The notes beneath the pieces were generated by a model, which had not been told where the DNA came from, made no database searches, and saw only the letters and a program-made list of their open reading frames with translations. The translations under genes and the position numbers were made by a program. A stretch of DNA of 64,000 nt from Helicobacter pylori (lineage in GTDB: Bacteria > Campylobacterota > Campylobacteria > Campylobacterales > Helicobacteraceae). Shown in pieces: positions 38,175 through 48,459 of the stretch (positions are counted from its first letter, which is position 1; each line of letters starts with the position of its first letter). The stretch spans positions 1-64,000 of the forward strand of contig NZ_CP051500.1 of the NCBI RefSeq assembly GCF_016755635.1. The letters run 5' to 3'.

Positions 38175-39154
38175 TGCGTAAGGTTTTATATGCCCTCATG
38201 GGCTTTTTGTTGGCTTTTAGCGTTTTAAGAGCCGATGATTTTTTAGAAGAAGCTAACGAAACAGCCCCGGCGCATTTAAACCACCCCATGCAGGATTTAA
38301 ACGCCATTCAAGGGAGCTTTTTTGACAAAAACCGCTCCAAAATGTCCAACACTTTGAACATTGATTATTTTCAAGGGCAAACTTATAAAATCCGCTTGCG
38401 TTATGCGATGGCGACTTTATTGTTTTTTTCAAAACCCATTAGCGATTTTGTTTTAGGGGATAAGGTGGGATTTGACGCGAAAATCTTAGAAAGTAACGAT
38501 CGTATTTTACTCATCAAACCCTTACAAATTGGCGTGGATTCCAATATCAGCGTGATTGATAGCGAAGGTAAGATTTTTTCTTTCTATGTGTTTTCTACCA
38601 CTTTCACCAGCTCCAAACACCCTAATTTACAGGTTTTTATAGAAGATAAAAACTATTATTCTAACGCTTTTTTGAAGCCGCAAAATAAAGAAAATGTCCT
38701 TGAAAATACCCTTGAAAATGCCCCCACAAACAACAAACCCTTAAAAGAAGAAAAAGAAGAAACCAAAGAAAAAGAAGAAGAGACTATAACTATTGGCGAT
38801 AACACTAATGCGATGAAAATCGTTAAAAAAGACATTCAAAAAGGCTATAAGGCTTTAAAAAGCTCTCAAAGGAAATGGTATTGTTTATGGGCTTGTTCTA
38901 AAAAATCCAAACTCTCTTTGATGCCTGAAGAAATTTTTAACGACAAGCAATTCACTTATTTCAAATTTGACAAAAAATTAGCGCTCTCTAAATTCCCGGT
39001 GATTTATAAAGTCGTTGATGGCTATGATAACCCGGTGAATACTAGGATTGTAGGCGATTACATTATCGCTGAAGATGTTTCGGCTAAATGGACTTTAAGG
39101 CTGGGTAAGGACTATCTGTGCATCCGTTTTATCAAAAGGGCTAAAGATGAATAA
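38174..39154 (+). CDS. comB9: ComB9, VirB9-like protein
   Basis: A 326-residue periplasmic protein with a signal peptide (ending AFSVLRA) and a VirB9-type C-terminal beta domain (FKFDKKLALSKFPVIYKVVDGYDNPVNTRIVGDYIIAE). A Glu/Lys-rich linker (KEEKEETKEKEEE) lies in the middle. It forms the outer-membrane core with ComB7 and ComB10. It overlaps comB10 by eight bases. Confidence 0.92.
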   Translation: MRKVLYALMGFLLAFSVLRADDFLEEANETAPAHLNHPMQDLNAIQGSFFDKNRSKMSNTLNIDYFQGQTYKIRLRYAMATLLFFSKPISDFVLGDKVGFDAKILESNDRILLIKPLQIGVDSNISVIDSEGKIFSFYVFSTTFTSSKHPNLQVFIEDKNYYSNAFLKPQNKENVLENTLENAPTNNKPLKEEKEETKEKEEETITIGDNTNAMKIVKKDIQKGYKALKSSQRKWYCLWACSKKSKLSLMPEEIFNDKQFTYFKFDKKLALSKFPVIYKVVDGYDNPVNTRIVGDYIIAEDVSAKWTLRLGKDYLCIRFIKRAKDE

Positions 39155-40283
39155 GTGGCTTAAGGGAGCGTTGATTGTTGCAGGGGGTTTTGCAACGATT
39201 ACAACCATTTCTTTAGTCTATCATCAAAAGCCAAAAGCCCCCTTAAATAACCAACCTAGCCTTTTGAATGACGATGAGGTGAAATACCCCTTACAAGACT
39301 ACACCTTCACTCAAAACCCACAGCCAACTAACACAGAAAGCTCCAAAGACGCTACCATCAAAGCCTTACAAGAACAGCTCAAAGCCGCTTTAAAAGCCCT
39401 AAACTCCAAAGAAATGAATTATTCTAAAGAAGAGACTTTTACTAGCCCTCCCATGGATTTAAAAACAAACACAACCCCCCCTAAAAAAGATTTTTCTTTA
39501 AAGCAATTAGATTTATTAGCCGCTCGCATCACCCCTTTCAAACAAAGCCCTAAAAATTACGAAGAAAACCTGATTTTCCCCATGGATAACCCTAAGGGCA
39601 TTGATGGTTTCACTAACCTTAAAGAAAAAGACATTGCCACCAATGAAAACAAGCTTTTACGCACCATTACAGCGGATAAAATGATACCCGCCTTTTTGAT
39701 CACGCCCATTTCTAGCCAGATCGCTGGTAAAGTGATTGCGCAAGTGGAGAGCGATATTTTCGCTCACATGGGCAAAGCTGTTTTAATCCCCAAAGGCTCT
39801 AAGGTCATAGGCTATTACAGCAACAACAACAAAATGGGCGAATACCGCTTGGATATTGTATGGAGCCGCATCATCACTCCCCATGGCATTAATATCATGC
39901 TCACTAACGCTAAAGGGGCGGATATTAAAGGCTATAACGGCTTGGTGGGGGAATTGATTGAAAGGAATTTCCAGCGCTATGGCGTGCCGTTACTGCTTTC
40001 TACGCTCACTAACGGCCTATTGATTGGGATCACTTCGGCTTTAAACAACAGAGGCAATAAAGAAGGAGCCACCAATTTCTTTGGGGATTATCTTTTAATG
40101 CAATTGATGAGGCAAAGCGGTATGGGGATCAATCAAGTGGTCAATCAAATTTTAAGAGACAAGAGCAAAATCGCTCCTATTGTGGTGATTAGAGAGGGGA
40201 GTAGGGTTTTCATTTCGCCCAATACTGACATCTTTTTCCCTATACCCAGAGAGAATGAAGTCATCGCTGAGTTTTTGAAGTGA
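39147..40283 (+). CDS. comB10: ComB10, VirB10-like protein
   Basis: A 378-residue protein with an N-terminal membrane anchor (GALIVAGGFATITTISLVYH), a proline-rich middle, and a C-terminal TrbI/VirB10 beta domain (AGKVIAQVESDIFAHMGKAVLIPKGSKVIGYY and GINIMLTNAKGADIKGYNGL). It spans the periplasm and links the inner-membrane ATPase to the outer-membrane core. It ends the comB6-10 unit. Confidence 0.94.
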   Translation: MNKWLKGALIVAGGFATITTISLVYHQKPKAPLNNQPSLLNDDEVKYPLQDYTFTQNPQPTNTESSKDATIKALQEQLKAALKALNSKEMNYSKEETFTSPPMDLKTNTTPPKKDFSLKQLDLLAARITPFKQSPKNYEENLIFPMDNPKGIDGFTNLKEKDIATNENKLLRTITADKMIPAFLITPISSQIAGKVIAQVESDIFAHMGKAVLIPKGSKVIGYYSNNNKMGEYRLDIVWSRIITPHGINIMLTNAKGADIKGYNGLVGELIERNFQRYGVPLLLSTLTNGLLIGITSALNNRGNKEGATNFFGDYLLMQLMRQSGMGINQVVNQILRDKSKIAPIVVIREGSRVFISPNTDIFFPIPRENEVIAEFLK

Positions 40284-40308
40284 CTTAAAAATGCCCAATT
40301 AAAAATGC

Positions 40309-40314
40309 TATAAT
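40309..40314 (+). promoter_or_regulatory. -10 box of the GDP-fucose genes
   Basis: TATAAT 38 bases before the manC ATG in the gap after comB10. Confidence 0.65.
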
Positions 40315-40352
40315 AACCCCAAAAAACAAAAGAGAGCCTAACAAGAAAATGC

Positions 40353-41750
40353 ATGAAAATTAAAAATATCTTACTGAGTGGGGGGAGCGGCAAGCGCTTA
40401 TGGCCTTTAAGCCGTAGCCTATACCCTAAGCAATTTTTAAAGCTTTTTAACCATAAAAGCTTGTTTGAGTTGAGTTTTAAAAGAAACGCTTCCTTAGTAG
40501 ATGAAACGCTCATTGTGTGCAATGAAAAACATTATTTTTTAGCCCTAGAAGAAATAGAGAATGAAATCAAAAACAAAAGCGTGGGTTTTTTATTAGAGAG
40601 CTTGAGTAAAAACACCGCTAACGCCATTGCTTTGAGCGTTTTAATGAGCGATAAAGAAGATTTGCTCATCGTTACGCCAAGCGATCATCTGATTAAAGAC
40701 CTTCAAGCGTATGAAAATGCGATAAAAAAAGCGATTAATTTAGCCCAAAAAGGCTTTTTAGTCACTTTTGGGGTGAGTATTGACAAGCCCAACACGGAGT
40801 TTGGGTATATTGAAAGCCCTAATGGTTTAGATGTGAAGCGATTCATTGAAAAGCCAAGCCTAGAAAAAGCGATAGAGTTTCAAAAAAGCGGGGGTTTTTA
40901 TTTCAATAGCGGCATGTTTGTTTTCCAAGCGGGCGTTTTTTTAGACGAACTAAAAAAGCATGCCCCCACTATTTTAAAGGGGTGTGAAAGAGCGTTTGAA
41001 TCGTTAGAAAACACGCATTTTTTTGAACAAAAGATCGCTCGTTTGAGCGAAAAGAGCATGCAAGATTTAGAAGATGTGAGCGTGGATATTGCTTTAATGC
41101 AACAAAGCCACAAAATCAAAATGGTAGGATTAAACGCCAAGTGGAGCGATTTAGGGAATTTTAACGCTCTTTTTGAAGAAGCGGCTAACGGCACTAAAGA
41201 AAATGTCAGCTTGAATCAAACGCCCATTTTTGCCAAAGAAAGCGCAAATAATTTAGTGTTTTCTCATAAAGTGAGCGCTCTTTTAGGCGTTGAGAATTTA
41301 GCGGTTATTGACACTAAAGACGCTCTTTTAGTCGCTCATAAAGACAAGGCTAAAGATTTAAAGGCTTTAGTGAGCGAGATAGAAATAAATAACCAAGAAT
41401 TATTACAAACGCACACTAAAGTCTATCGCCCTTGGGGGAGTTATGAAGTCTTGCATGAGAGCGGTTGTTACAAGGTTAAGATTTTAGAAGTCAAACCAAA
41501 CGCCAGGCTTTCTTTACAGAAGCATTTCCACAGGAGCGAACACTGGGTGGTGATTAGCGGGATGGCGAGCGTGGAGTTGGATCACCAATCGTTTGAATTG
41601 CAAGCTAATGAGTCCACTTATATCCCTAAAAACACCCTACACCGCCTGGCTAATTACGGCAAAATCCCTTTAATTATCATAGAAGTTCAAGTGGGCGAGT
41701 ATGTCGGCGAAGACGATATTGTAAGGGTTGATGACGATTTTAACAGATAA
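40353..41750 (+). CDS. manC: Bifunctional mannose-1-phosphate guanylyltransferase / mannose-6-phosphate isomerase
   Basis: A 465-residue type II PMI-GMP enzyme. The N-terminal pyrophosphorylase domain starts MKIKNILLSGGSGKRLWPLSR (GGxGxRLWPLSR signature) and includes FIEKP. The C-terminal cupin isomerase domain has RPWGSYEVL, LQKHFHRSEHWVVISG (metal His residues) and YIPKNTLHRL. It makes GDP-mannose, the substrate of Gmd, for fucosylated Lewis-antigen LPS. Also annotated as manA, rfbM or algA. Confidence 0.94.
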   Translation: MKIKNILLSGGSGKRLWPLSRSLYPKQFLKLFNHKSLFELSFKRNASLVDETLIVCNEKHYFLALEEIENEIKNKSVGFLLESLSKNTANAIALSVLMSDKEDLLIVTPSDHLIKDLQAYENAIKKAINLAQKGFLVTFGVSIDKPNTEFGYIESPNGLDVKRFIEKPSLEKAIEFQKSGGFYFNSGMFVFQAGVFLDELKKHAPTILKGCERAFESLENTHFFEQKIARLSEKSMQDLEDVSVDIALMQQSHKIKMVGLNAKWSDLGNFNALFEEAANGTKENVSLNQTPIFAKESANNLVFSHKVSALLGVENLAVIDTKDALLVAHKDKAKDLKALVSEIEINNQELLQTHTKVYRPWGSYEVLHESGCYKVKILEVKPNARLSLQKHFHRSEHWVVISGMASVELDHQSFELQANESTYIPKNTLHRLANYGKIPLIIIEVQVGEYVGEDDIVRVDDDFNR

Positions 41751-41805
41751 AATCAAAACGCCTAATGAAAAAATTTAATAAAGAAAATTTAATAAAGGAA
41801 AAATA

Positions 41806-42951
41806 ATGAAAGAAAAAATCGCTTTAATCACCGGGGTTACCGGGCAAGACGGGAGCTATCTGGCTGAATACTTGCTCAATTTAGGTTATGAAGTGCATGG
41901 GTTAAAAAGGCGCTCTTCTAGCATCAACACTTCTAGGATCGATCATTTGTATGAAGATTTGCACAGCGAGCATAAAAGGCGTTTTTTCTTACACTATGGG
42001 GATATGACCGATAGCTCTAACCTTATCCATTTAATCGCTACCACTAAGCCTACAGAAATTTATAATCTAGCCGCTCAAAGCCATGTGAAAGTCTCTTTTG
42101 AAACCCCAGAATACACCGCTAACGCTGATGGTATTGGCACGCTAAGGATTTTAGAGGCCATGCGGATTTTAGGCTTAGAAAATAAAACACGATTCTATCA
42201 AGCCAGCACGAGCGAATTGTATGGCGAAGTCTTAGAAACCCCACAAAATGAAAACACCCCCTTTAACCCACGAAGCCCCTACGCGGTCGCTAAAATGTAT
42301 GCCTTTTACATCACTAAAAATTACAGAGAGGCTTATAACTTGTTTGCGGTTAATGGCATTCTTTTTAACCATGAAAGTAAAGTAAGGGGCGAAACTTTTG
42401 TCACTCGTAAGATCACACGAGCCGCTAGCGCAATAGCGTATAACTTAACAGATTGCTTGTATTTAGGGAATTTAGACGCTAAAAGAGACTGGGGGCATGC
42501 CAAAGATTACGTGAAAATGATGCATTTAATGCTCCAAGCGCCCATTCCACAAGATTATGTGATCGCTACAGGCAAGACCACAAGCGTGCGCGATTTTGTG
42601 AAAATGAGCTTTGAATTTATCGGTATTGGTTTAGAATTTCAAAACACAGGGATTAAAGAAATCGGTTTGATTAAAAGCGTTGATGAAAAAAGAGCGAACG
42701 CTTTAAAATTAAACTTAAGCCATTTAAAAACAGGCCAAATCGTGGTGCGCATAGACGAGCGCTATTTCAGGCCTACTGAAGTGGATTTGCTTTTAGGCGA
42801 TCCCACTAAGGCAGAAAAAGAGCTAGGTTGGGTTAGGGAATACGATTTAAAAGAGTTGGTTAAGGACATGTTAGAATACGATTTAAAAGAATGCCAGAAA
42901 AACCTTTACTTGCAAGATGGGGGTTATATTTTAAGGAATTTTTATGAATGA
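41806..42951 (+). CDS. gmd: GDP-mannose 4,6-dehydratase
   Basis: A 381-residue SDR enzyme converting GDP-mannose to GDP-4-keto-6-deoxymannose. The Rossmann motif [13 protein letters not shown], the [19 protein letters not shown](H)-binding block, the STSELYGEV Ser/Thr-Glu pair and YAVAKMY (YxxxK) are all present. It overlaps fcl by eight bases; the two act in sequence. Confidence 0.96.
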   Translation: MKEKIALITGVTGQDGSYLAEYLLNLGYEVHGLKRRSSSINTSRIDHLYEDLHSEHKRRFFLHYGDMTDSSNLIHLIATTKPTEIYNLAAQSHVKVSFETPEYTANADGIGTLRILEAMRILGLENKTRFYQASTSELYGEVLETPQNENTPFNPRSPYAVAKMYAFYITKNYREAYNLFAVNGILFNHESKVRGETFVTRKITRAASAIAYNLTDCLYLGNLDAKRDWGHAKDYVKMMHLMLQAPIPQDYVIATGKTTSVRDFVKMSFEFIGIGLEFQNTGIKEIGLIKSVDEKRANALKLNLSHLKTGQIVVRIDERYFRPTEVDLLLGDPTKAEKELGWVREYDLKELVKDMLEYDLKECQKNLYLQDGGYILRNFYE

Positions 42952-43876
42952 GATTATTTTAATCACCGGCGCCTATGGCATGGTGGGGCAGAACACGGCG
43001 TTGTATTTTAAAAAAAATAAGCCTGATGTTACTCTACTCACCCCTAAAAAGAGCGAATTGTATTTACTGGATAAAGACAATGTTCAAGCTTATTTGAAAG
43101 AATACAAGCCTACAGGCATTATCCATTGTGCCGGGAGAGTGGGGGGCATTGTCGCTAACATGAACGATCTTTCAACTTACATGGTTGAGAATTTATTGAT
43201 GGGCTTGTACCTCTTTTCTAGCGCTTTAGATTTGGGCGTGAAAAAAGCCATTAACCTAGCGAGCTCTTGCGCTTATCCTAAATTCGCCCCTAACCCTTTA
43301 AAAGAAAGCGATTTATTGAACGGCTCTTTAGAGCCAACGAATGAAGGCTACGCTTTAGCCAAACTCTCTGTGATGAAGTATTGCGAGTATGTGAGCGCTG
43401 AAAAAGGCGTTTTTTATAAAACCCTAGTGCCTTGCAACCTTTATGGCGAGTTTGACAAATTTGAAGAAAAAATAGCGCACATGATACCCGGGCTTATTGC
43501 TAGGATGCACACCGCTAAATTAAAAAATGAAAAAGAGTTTGTGATGTGGGGCGATGGCACGGCTAGGAGAGAATATTTAAACGCTAAAGATTTAGCCAGG
43601 TTCATTTCTCTAGCTTATGAGAATATCGCTTCAATCCCTAGCGTGATGAATGTCGGCTCTGGTGTGGATTACAGCATTGAAGAGTATTACAAAATGGTCG
43701 CTCAGGTTTTAGATTATAAGGGCGCGTTTGTGAAAGACTTGTCCAAACCAGTGGGCATGCAGCAAAAGCTTATGGATATTTCCAAACAAAAGGCTTTAAA
43801 ATGGGAATTAGAAATCCCTTTAGAGAAAGGTATCAAAGAAGCTTATGAGTATTATTTGAAACTTTTAGAGGTTTGA
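42944..43876 (+). CDS. fcl: GDP-L-fucose synthase
   Basis: A 310-residue SDR epimerase/reductase finishing GDP-L-fucose, the donor for the H. pylori Lewis-antigen fucosyltransferases. Motifs are [27 protein letters not shown] (catalytic Ser and Cys) and YALAKL (YxxxK). Also called wcaG or nolK. It is the last gene before a gap with a short tandem duplication. Confidence 0.95.
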   Translation: MNEIILITGAYGMVGQNTALYFKKNKPDVTLLTPKKSELYLLDKDNVQAYLKEYKPTGIIHCAGRVGGIVANMNDLSTYMVENLLMGLYLFSSALDLGVKKAINLASSCAYPKFAPNPLKESDLLNGSLEPTNEGYALAKLSVMKYCEYVSAEKGVFYKTLVPCNLYGEFDKFEEKIAHMIPGLIARMHTAKLKNEKEFVMWGDGTARREYLNAKDLARFISLAYENIASIPSVMNVGSGVDYSIEEYYKMVAQVLDYKGAFVKDLSKPVGMQQKLMDISKQKALKWELEIPLEKGIKEAYEYYLKLLEV

Positions 43877-43925
43877 AATAAAATCATAGAGCTATAAAAA
43901 CGCTCCACTATTAAGCATTAGGCTA

Positions 43926-43975
43926 GCGGTAGTTACGATATTGTGATTATGCGGTAGTTACGATATTGTGATTAT
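43926..43975. repeat. 25-bp perfect tandem duplication
   Basis: The unit GCGGTAGTTACGATATTGTG plus ATTAT occurs twice, head to tail (43926-43950 and 43951-43975), in the non-coding gap between fcl and hypE. No coding frame or known element explains it. Confidence 0.95.
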
Positions 43976-44165
43976 TTGGCTTCAAACAAGCTTTGAGCTA
44001 TTGAAAGGGTTTTGGTGTGCGCTTCGCTCTCAAGCGCTTTTTTATCATCAAGCCCGCTTTTTTTTGTAACACCCGCCATTAAATCTCTTTTATTGCAAGT
44101 TTTCTAGATTGATTATAGTGATTTTAGAGGGTAGGGGCGGTGGAGTTTTAAAAAGCGCCTTAGCC

Positions 44166-45164
44166 TTAACAAATCCTAGGCAATAATTCGCCTTCTGGCA
44201 TCTCTAAGATCCTTTCAAAACCCCATGCGTTCTTTAAAACCACGCTAGGATAAGGGTTTTCAAACACTCCGCCAATCACGCAAGCGTTTTTAGCTTTTTC
44301 GTTACTTTTTAAAATTTCTAAGGCTTTAGGGGCGTCTTTTTGATTGAGTGCTAAAACAAACACCCCCTCATTGGCTAGTGCGTAGGGTTCTAGCCCTAAA
44401 ATCTCACAAATCCCTTTAGTTTCTTCTTTTAAGGGGATTTTTTCTTCTTCTATAACGATTTTCACTTTGGAGCTGTTCGCCCATTCGTTCAGCACGCTCG
44501 CTAATCCGCCCCTGGTCGCATCTCTTAAAGCATGGATTTTGAGATCGCTTAAAAATAGGGGTTTTAATAAGGGATAGAGTAGTTGGCAATCGCTTTCTAG
44601 ATTAGTTTTAAGCTTGATTTCATGACGCATCGCAAACAAGCTTGCCCCATGGTTGGCGATAGTGTCGCTTATGATAATGGCTTGGCCTTGTTTTAAATGG
44701 CGTGAAGAAATCCCTGGCTTGATGGTTTTACCAATACATGTTGTGTTGATAAAAAGCTTATCCACGCTCCCCTTTGGCACGACTTTAGTGTCTAGGGAGA
44801 GGAGTTTCAGGTTGGCTTTAAACAATTCTTTTTGTATGGATTGTAAAATTTGTTTTAAAAGAGGGATTTCTAAGCCTTCTTCTAAAATAAAACCCATATT
44901 CAAATACAAAGGTTCGCCCCCTTGCACGCTCACATCATTCGCACTCCCGCAAACGCAAAGCTTGCCTATATCGCCTCCATTAAAAATTAAGGGCGTGATG
45001 ACAAAGCTATCCGTGCTCACGCAATATTCCCCACTAGCTTCAAATTTAGGGGCGTCTTCATCAAACGCAACGATAAATTCTTTTAAATAGGGCATAAAGA
45101 TTCGCTCAATTAAAGCGTTTGTTTCTTTCCCTCCGTTCCCGCATGCTAGAGTTACGCTATCCAT
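44166..45164 (-). CDS. hypE: Hydrogenase maturation protein HypE
   Basis: A 332-residue protein of the PurM/AIR synthase fold that dehydrates S-carbamoyl-Cys to thiocyanate for the CN ligands of [NiFe] hydrogenase. The C-terminal Cys of ...LLPRIC is the carrier residue. DSVTLACGNGGKETNALI and DSFVITPLIFNGGDIG bind ATP and metal; RDATRGGLASVLNE is also conserved. It follows hypF by two bases, and the two proteins work as a pair. Nickel enzymes are central to gastric survival. Confidence 0.96.
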   Translation of the reverse strand: MDSVTLACGNGGKETNALIERIFMPYLKEFIVAFDEDAPKFEASGEYCVSTDSFVITPLIFNGGDIGKLCVCGSANDVSVQGGEPLYLNMGFILEEGLEIPLLKQILQSIQKELFKANLKLLSLDTKVVPKGSVDKLFINTTCIGKTIKPGISSRHLKQGQAIIISDTIANHGASLFAMRHEIKLKTNLESDCQLLYPLLKPLFLSDLKIHALRDATRGGLASVLNEWANSSKVKIVIEEEKIPLKEETKGICEILGLEPYALANEGVFVLALNQKDAPKALEILKSNEKAKNACVIGGVFENPYPSVVLKNAWGFERILEMPEGELLPRIC

Positions 45165-45166
45165 TT

Positions 45167-47476
45167 TTATCCTTTTTTAATGATTGTAGGGTTGAAATAC
45201 GCCATTAAGGCTTGACCGATAGGGATACTGCTGTCATTAGGGGGGAAATGCTTGTGGAAAAAATACTCCCTTTGAAGCTTTTTGAATCGTTTGGCTAATT
45301 GTTCGCATAATAATTGGTTGCAAAACACGCCCCCACTACACACCACGACATGCTCTTTAAAGGGTGCAATCAAAGCGGTAATGATTTCTACTAAGCTGTT
45401 AAAAAATTTCTTAGCGATGCGTTTGGGTTCTAAAACGCCCAAATCCTTTTCAAACGCTTGATAAAATGCTTTCAAACCCACCACGCTGTTTTTGATTTCA
45501 AAAGGGTAAAAAGCGATCTCATCGCTTTGTAAGGCTAGATTTTCTAAAACCTGCCCGCTCTCTGCTTCAAAGCTAATCGTTCCTGTTAAATCCAAACTAA
45601 ACGCTACTATATCAAACAAACGCCCTATGGAATTGGTGGCGACGCTTTGAATTTTTTTGTCATGCATTTGTTGGAAAATTTCTAATTCGTCTTCTTTAAA
45701 ATGTTTTTGAACACGCCCTAAAAGCTTGTTGAGTTGGTGTTTTAAAGCGATTTCTAAAACTAGGCGTTTAGGCTCTTTGATCGCTTTTTGCCCCCCCAAA
45801 AGCCAAAATTCTTCAAATCTGGCGATTTCTTCAATGCGTTCAAAATCCCCCACAAAACACTCTGCCCCATAAACCTTATTGTCATAAGCCCCACTCCCGT
45901 CCCAAACAATACCTATAAAGGGGTGATTTAAATGCGGATTTTGTAATAATGCGTCTAAGACGCTCGCTAAAAAGTGGGCATGGTGGTGCTGGACTTGCAA
46001 TAAGGGCGTATTAAATTCAAAAGCCATTTGAGTGGTGGTGTAGTTTTGATGCTTGTCGCAAGCTAAGAGCGTGGGTTTAAAATCATAGGTTTTTAAGAAA
46101 AAATTCAAAGTTTCTTTAAAGTGTTTTTCATTTTCTAAAACGCTCAAATCCCCACAAAAAGGCGAGAGTAAAAGAACAGAAGTTTCGCTATCCAATAAAC
46201 TAAAATGCCCTTTTTGCTCCGCTCCAAGCGCTAAAATCTTTTTGGGCGCATTAAAAGAGCGTTTGGGCAAAGTGAGGTAAAGGGGGGCAAACCCTCTAGC
46301 CAAACGCATGGGGCGAATAACATTATCCACACGCTGCACGATACTGTCATCAATCCTGTGGATGATGGCGCGATTGTGCGTGAGCTTAAAATCAAAAATA
46401 AAATGAAGCGAATCGATCTCTTTTTCATCGCTTGCTAAAGGGAGGGAGCTGAAATTCGCGCTCGTGAACACAATAGGGAAATCCAATAAATCCAATAATA
46501 AAGCATGCAAAGGGGTATAGGGCAAAATCACGCCATAAAAGGGGGAGTTTTTAGCGATATTGGGGGCTAATTGGGTGTCAGGTTTTTTACGGGCTAAAAG
46601 AATGGGAACACTTGTAGAAATTAAGCTTTCGCATTCTAACGCGTTCAAAAACGCATGCTGTTTGGCTGTGTTCAAATCTTTAAACATGAGCGCGAAAGGC
46701 TTTAGGGGGCGTTTTTTTAAAAGCCGTAACCTTTCTATGGTTTGAAAATTCCTCGCATCGCACAAGAGAGCAAAGCCTCCCAAACCTTTAAGAGCGATGA
46801 TTTTACCCTTTTGAAGGTCTTTAGCGCATTCTAAAAGAGCGTCATCATTCTTGAATCGCTTGTAATTGAGCGCGATACCGCACTTTTTGCAGCTGATGCC
46901 TTGAATGTGGAAGCGCTTATTGGTGGGGTCTTGATAGATAGAAGCGCAAAATTCACAGAATTTGAAGGGTTTTAGGGCGGAGTTTTCTCTGTCATAGGGC
47001 ATGGCGTTTAAAAGGCTGTATCTTGCCCCGCACTTCGCGCAAGAATTGAAAGCGTAATGAAAATAGGGGGAGTTTTTATCTCTGATCTCGCGCAAGCAAT
47101 CCTCACACACGCCTAAATCTTTAGGGATTTGACTGAGCAAATTTAAAGGGTGGTTCTTGCTTTCTAAAATCCTAAAATCATTGAAATGAAGCGCCTTATC
47201 ATAGGGGCTAATAATGATTTTTTCCACCAGCACTAAAGGGGGCAATCCTTTTTTGAGGGCGTTTAAAAAAGACTCTGTTTGATGAGCGGGTAAGACGATT
47301 TCTAAAGCCGCTTGGGCGTTACGCACAAAGCCTACAAGCCCTAATTTTTGAGCCAGGGTATAAATAAAAGGGCGCATGCCCACGCCTTGAACCACGCCAA
47401 AAAGCGTGATTTTGTTCAATAAAGTTGCATCGTTACACAATGCAAACTCCCATGCTGTTTGATTAAGGTATTGCAA
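45167..47476 (-). CDS. hypF: Carbamoyltransferase HypF
   Basis: A large enzyme making the carbamoyl group transferred to HypE. Order of domains: acylphosphatase (GVVQGVGMRPFIYTLA), two zinc fingers (CEDC...CAKC and CEFC...CKKC), YrdC-like adenylation domain, Kae1-like domain with HHHAHFLA and WDGSGAYDN. The first ATG (47474-47476) lies 61 bases inside the upstream aguA gene; a TTG at 47417-47419 overlapping the aguA stop gives 750 residues, closer to the family's usual N-terminus. I give the longer frame but suspect the TTG. Confidence 0.93.
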   Translation of the reverse strand: MQYLNQTAWEFALCNDATLLNKITLFGVVQGVGMRPFIYTLAQKLGLVGFVRNAQAALEIVLPAHQTESFLNALKKGLPPLVLVEKIIISPYDKALHFNDFRILESKNHPLNLLSQIPKDLGVCEDCLREIRDKNSPYFHYAFNSCAKCGARYSLLNAMPYDRENSALKPFKFCEFCASIYQDPTNKRFHIQGISCKKCGIALNYKRFKNDDALLECAKDLQKGKIIALKGLGGFALLCDARNFQTIERLRLLKKRPLKPFALMFKDLNTAKQHAFLNALECESLISTSVPILLARKKPDTQLAPNIAKNSPFYGVILPYTPLHALLLDLLDFPIVFTSANFSSLPLASDEKEIDSLHFIFDFKLTHNRAIIHRIDDSIVQRVDNVIRPMRLARGFAPLYLTLPKRSFNAPKKILALGAEQKGHFSLLDSETSVLLLSPFCGDLSVLENEKHFKETLNFFLKTYDFKPTLLACDKHQNYTTTQMAFEFNTPLLQVQHHHAHFLASVLDALLQNPHLNHPFIGIVWDGSGAYDNKVYGAECFVGDFERIEEIARFEEFWLLGGQKAIKEPKRLVLEIALKHQLNKLLGRVQKHFKEDELEIFQQMHDKKIQSVATNSIGRLFDIVAFSLDLTGTISFEAESGQVLENLALQSDEIAFYPFEIKNSVVGLKAFYQAFEKDLGVLEPKRIAKKFFNSLVEIITALIAPFKEHVVVCSGGVFCNQLLCEQLAKRFKKLQREYFFHKHFPPNDSSIPIGQALMAYFNPTIIKKG

Positions 47477-48408
47477 TCAACCCCTATCACTTCTAAGGGC
47501 GTGTGTTGTTTTAAGGTTTCTAAAATGAGCGTATCTTTAGGGTCGTTGTAAGTGGGGACGATGAGGGCGTTATTGCACAATAAAAAATTCACATAAGTTG
47601 CCGGCAAGCGCTGTTGGTTTTCATCAAAAATGGCTTTGGGGATTTCTAAGGGGATGAGTTTATAAGGCGTTTTGTCTAGTTTTTTAAAGGTTTTTAATTC
47701 TTCTTGCATTTTTTTTAAAGCTGTGTAATGCTCATCGTTTTCATCTTCGCATGCACTATAAACAATGGTGTCTTTATCCAAAAAACGAGCGAGCGTGTCG
47801 GTATGGCTATCGGTATCATCGCCTTTTAAATAGCCATAAGAATACCACAGCACTTGTTTAGCCCCTAATTCCTTTTTAAGCATGTTTTCTATTCCATTTT
47901 GATTCAAATGGGGGTTACGATTTTTTTCTAGCAGGCATTGGGTGTTGGTTAAAATGCTCCCGGCCCCATCGCTTTCTATGCTCCCGCCCTCTAAAACATA
48001 GAGCATCGTTTTTAAAGGGTGTTTTAAAAACCCTAAACTTTTGAGTTTGAAATTCACCTGATTGTCTAAATTGGACGGGTATTTTAACCCCCAGCCATTA
48101 AAACCAAAATCCAAGCACTCTAAAACGCCCTGATTTTCAATACTGATCGCTCCAAAATCCCTAGCCCATGTGTCGTTAGTGTCAATCCTTGCGATCTCTA
48201 CACCAGATAAGTTTTTAAGCATCTCATAGCCGATAGTATCGCTAGTATGGACGCACACTAACACTTTAGCGTGTTTGGCTATGGTTTGAATGATGTTTAA
48301 AAAGCTTTCTCTCGCTTCTTTGATGCAATACGCCCAATCGCCAAACTCATGGGGGAACGCCATTAAAATCGCTTGGATTTTTTCAAACTCCGCTAACATT
48401 CTTTTCAT
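47416..48408 (-). CDS. aguA: Agmatine deiminase (peptidylarginine deiminase family)
   Basis: A 330-residue enzyme of the guanidine-modifying superfamily that hydrolyses agmatine to N-carbamoylputrescine and ammonia. The catalytic Cys324 is in the C-terminal SLHCVTMQLY motif. Also seen are NDTWARDFG (Asp residues), VLEGGSIESDGAGSIL and DTDSHTDTLARF (His/Asp). HP0049 is recorded as an active agmatine deiminase. It could feed putrescine towards the NspC polyamine route and release ammonia. Confidence 0.9.
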   Translation of the reverse strand: MKRMLAEFEKIQAILMAFPHEFGDWAYCIKEARESFLNIIQTIAKHAKVLVCVHTSDTIGYEMLKNLSGVEIARIDTNDTWARDFGAISIENQGVLECLDFGFNGWGLKYPSNLDNQVNFKLKSLGFLKHPLKTMLYVLEGGSIESDGAGSILTNTQCLLEKNRNPHLNQNGIENMLKKELGAKQVLWYSYGYLKGDDTDSHTDTLARFLDKDTIVYSACEDENDEHYTALKKMQEELKTFKKLDKTPYKLIPLEIPKAIFDENQQRLPATYVNFLLCNNALIVPTYNDPKDTLILETLKQHTPLEVIGVDCNTLIKQHGSLHCVTMQLY

Positions 48409-48459
48409 TCAAAATATCCTTTTAAATAACTATAACACAATCTCATTCAAATAGCGTTT

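Noticed and set aside
43877-44165. A small gene between fcl and hypE (HP0046 position)
   Set aside because: No frame with a ribosome site and reasonable composition; the region is taken up by a tandem duplication and stops.
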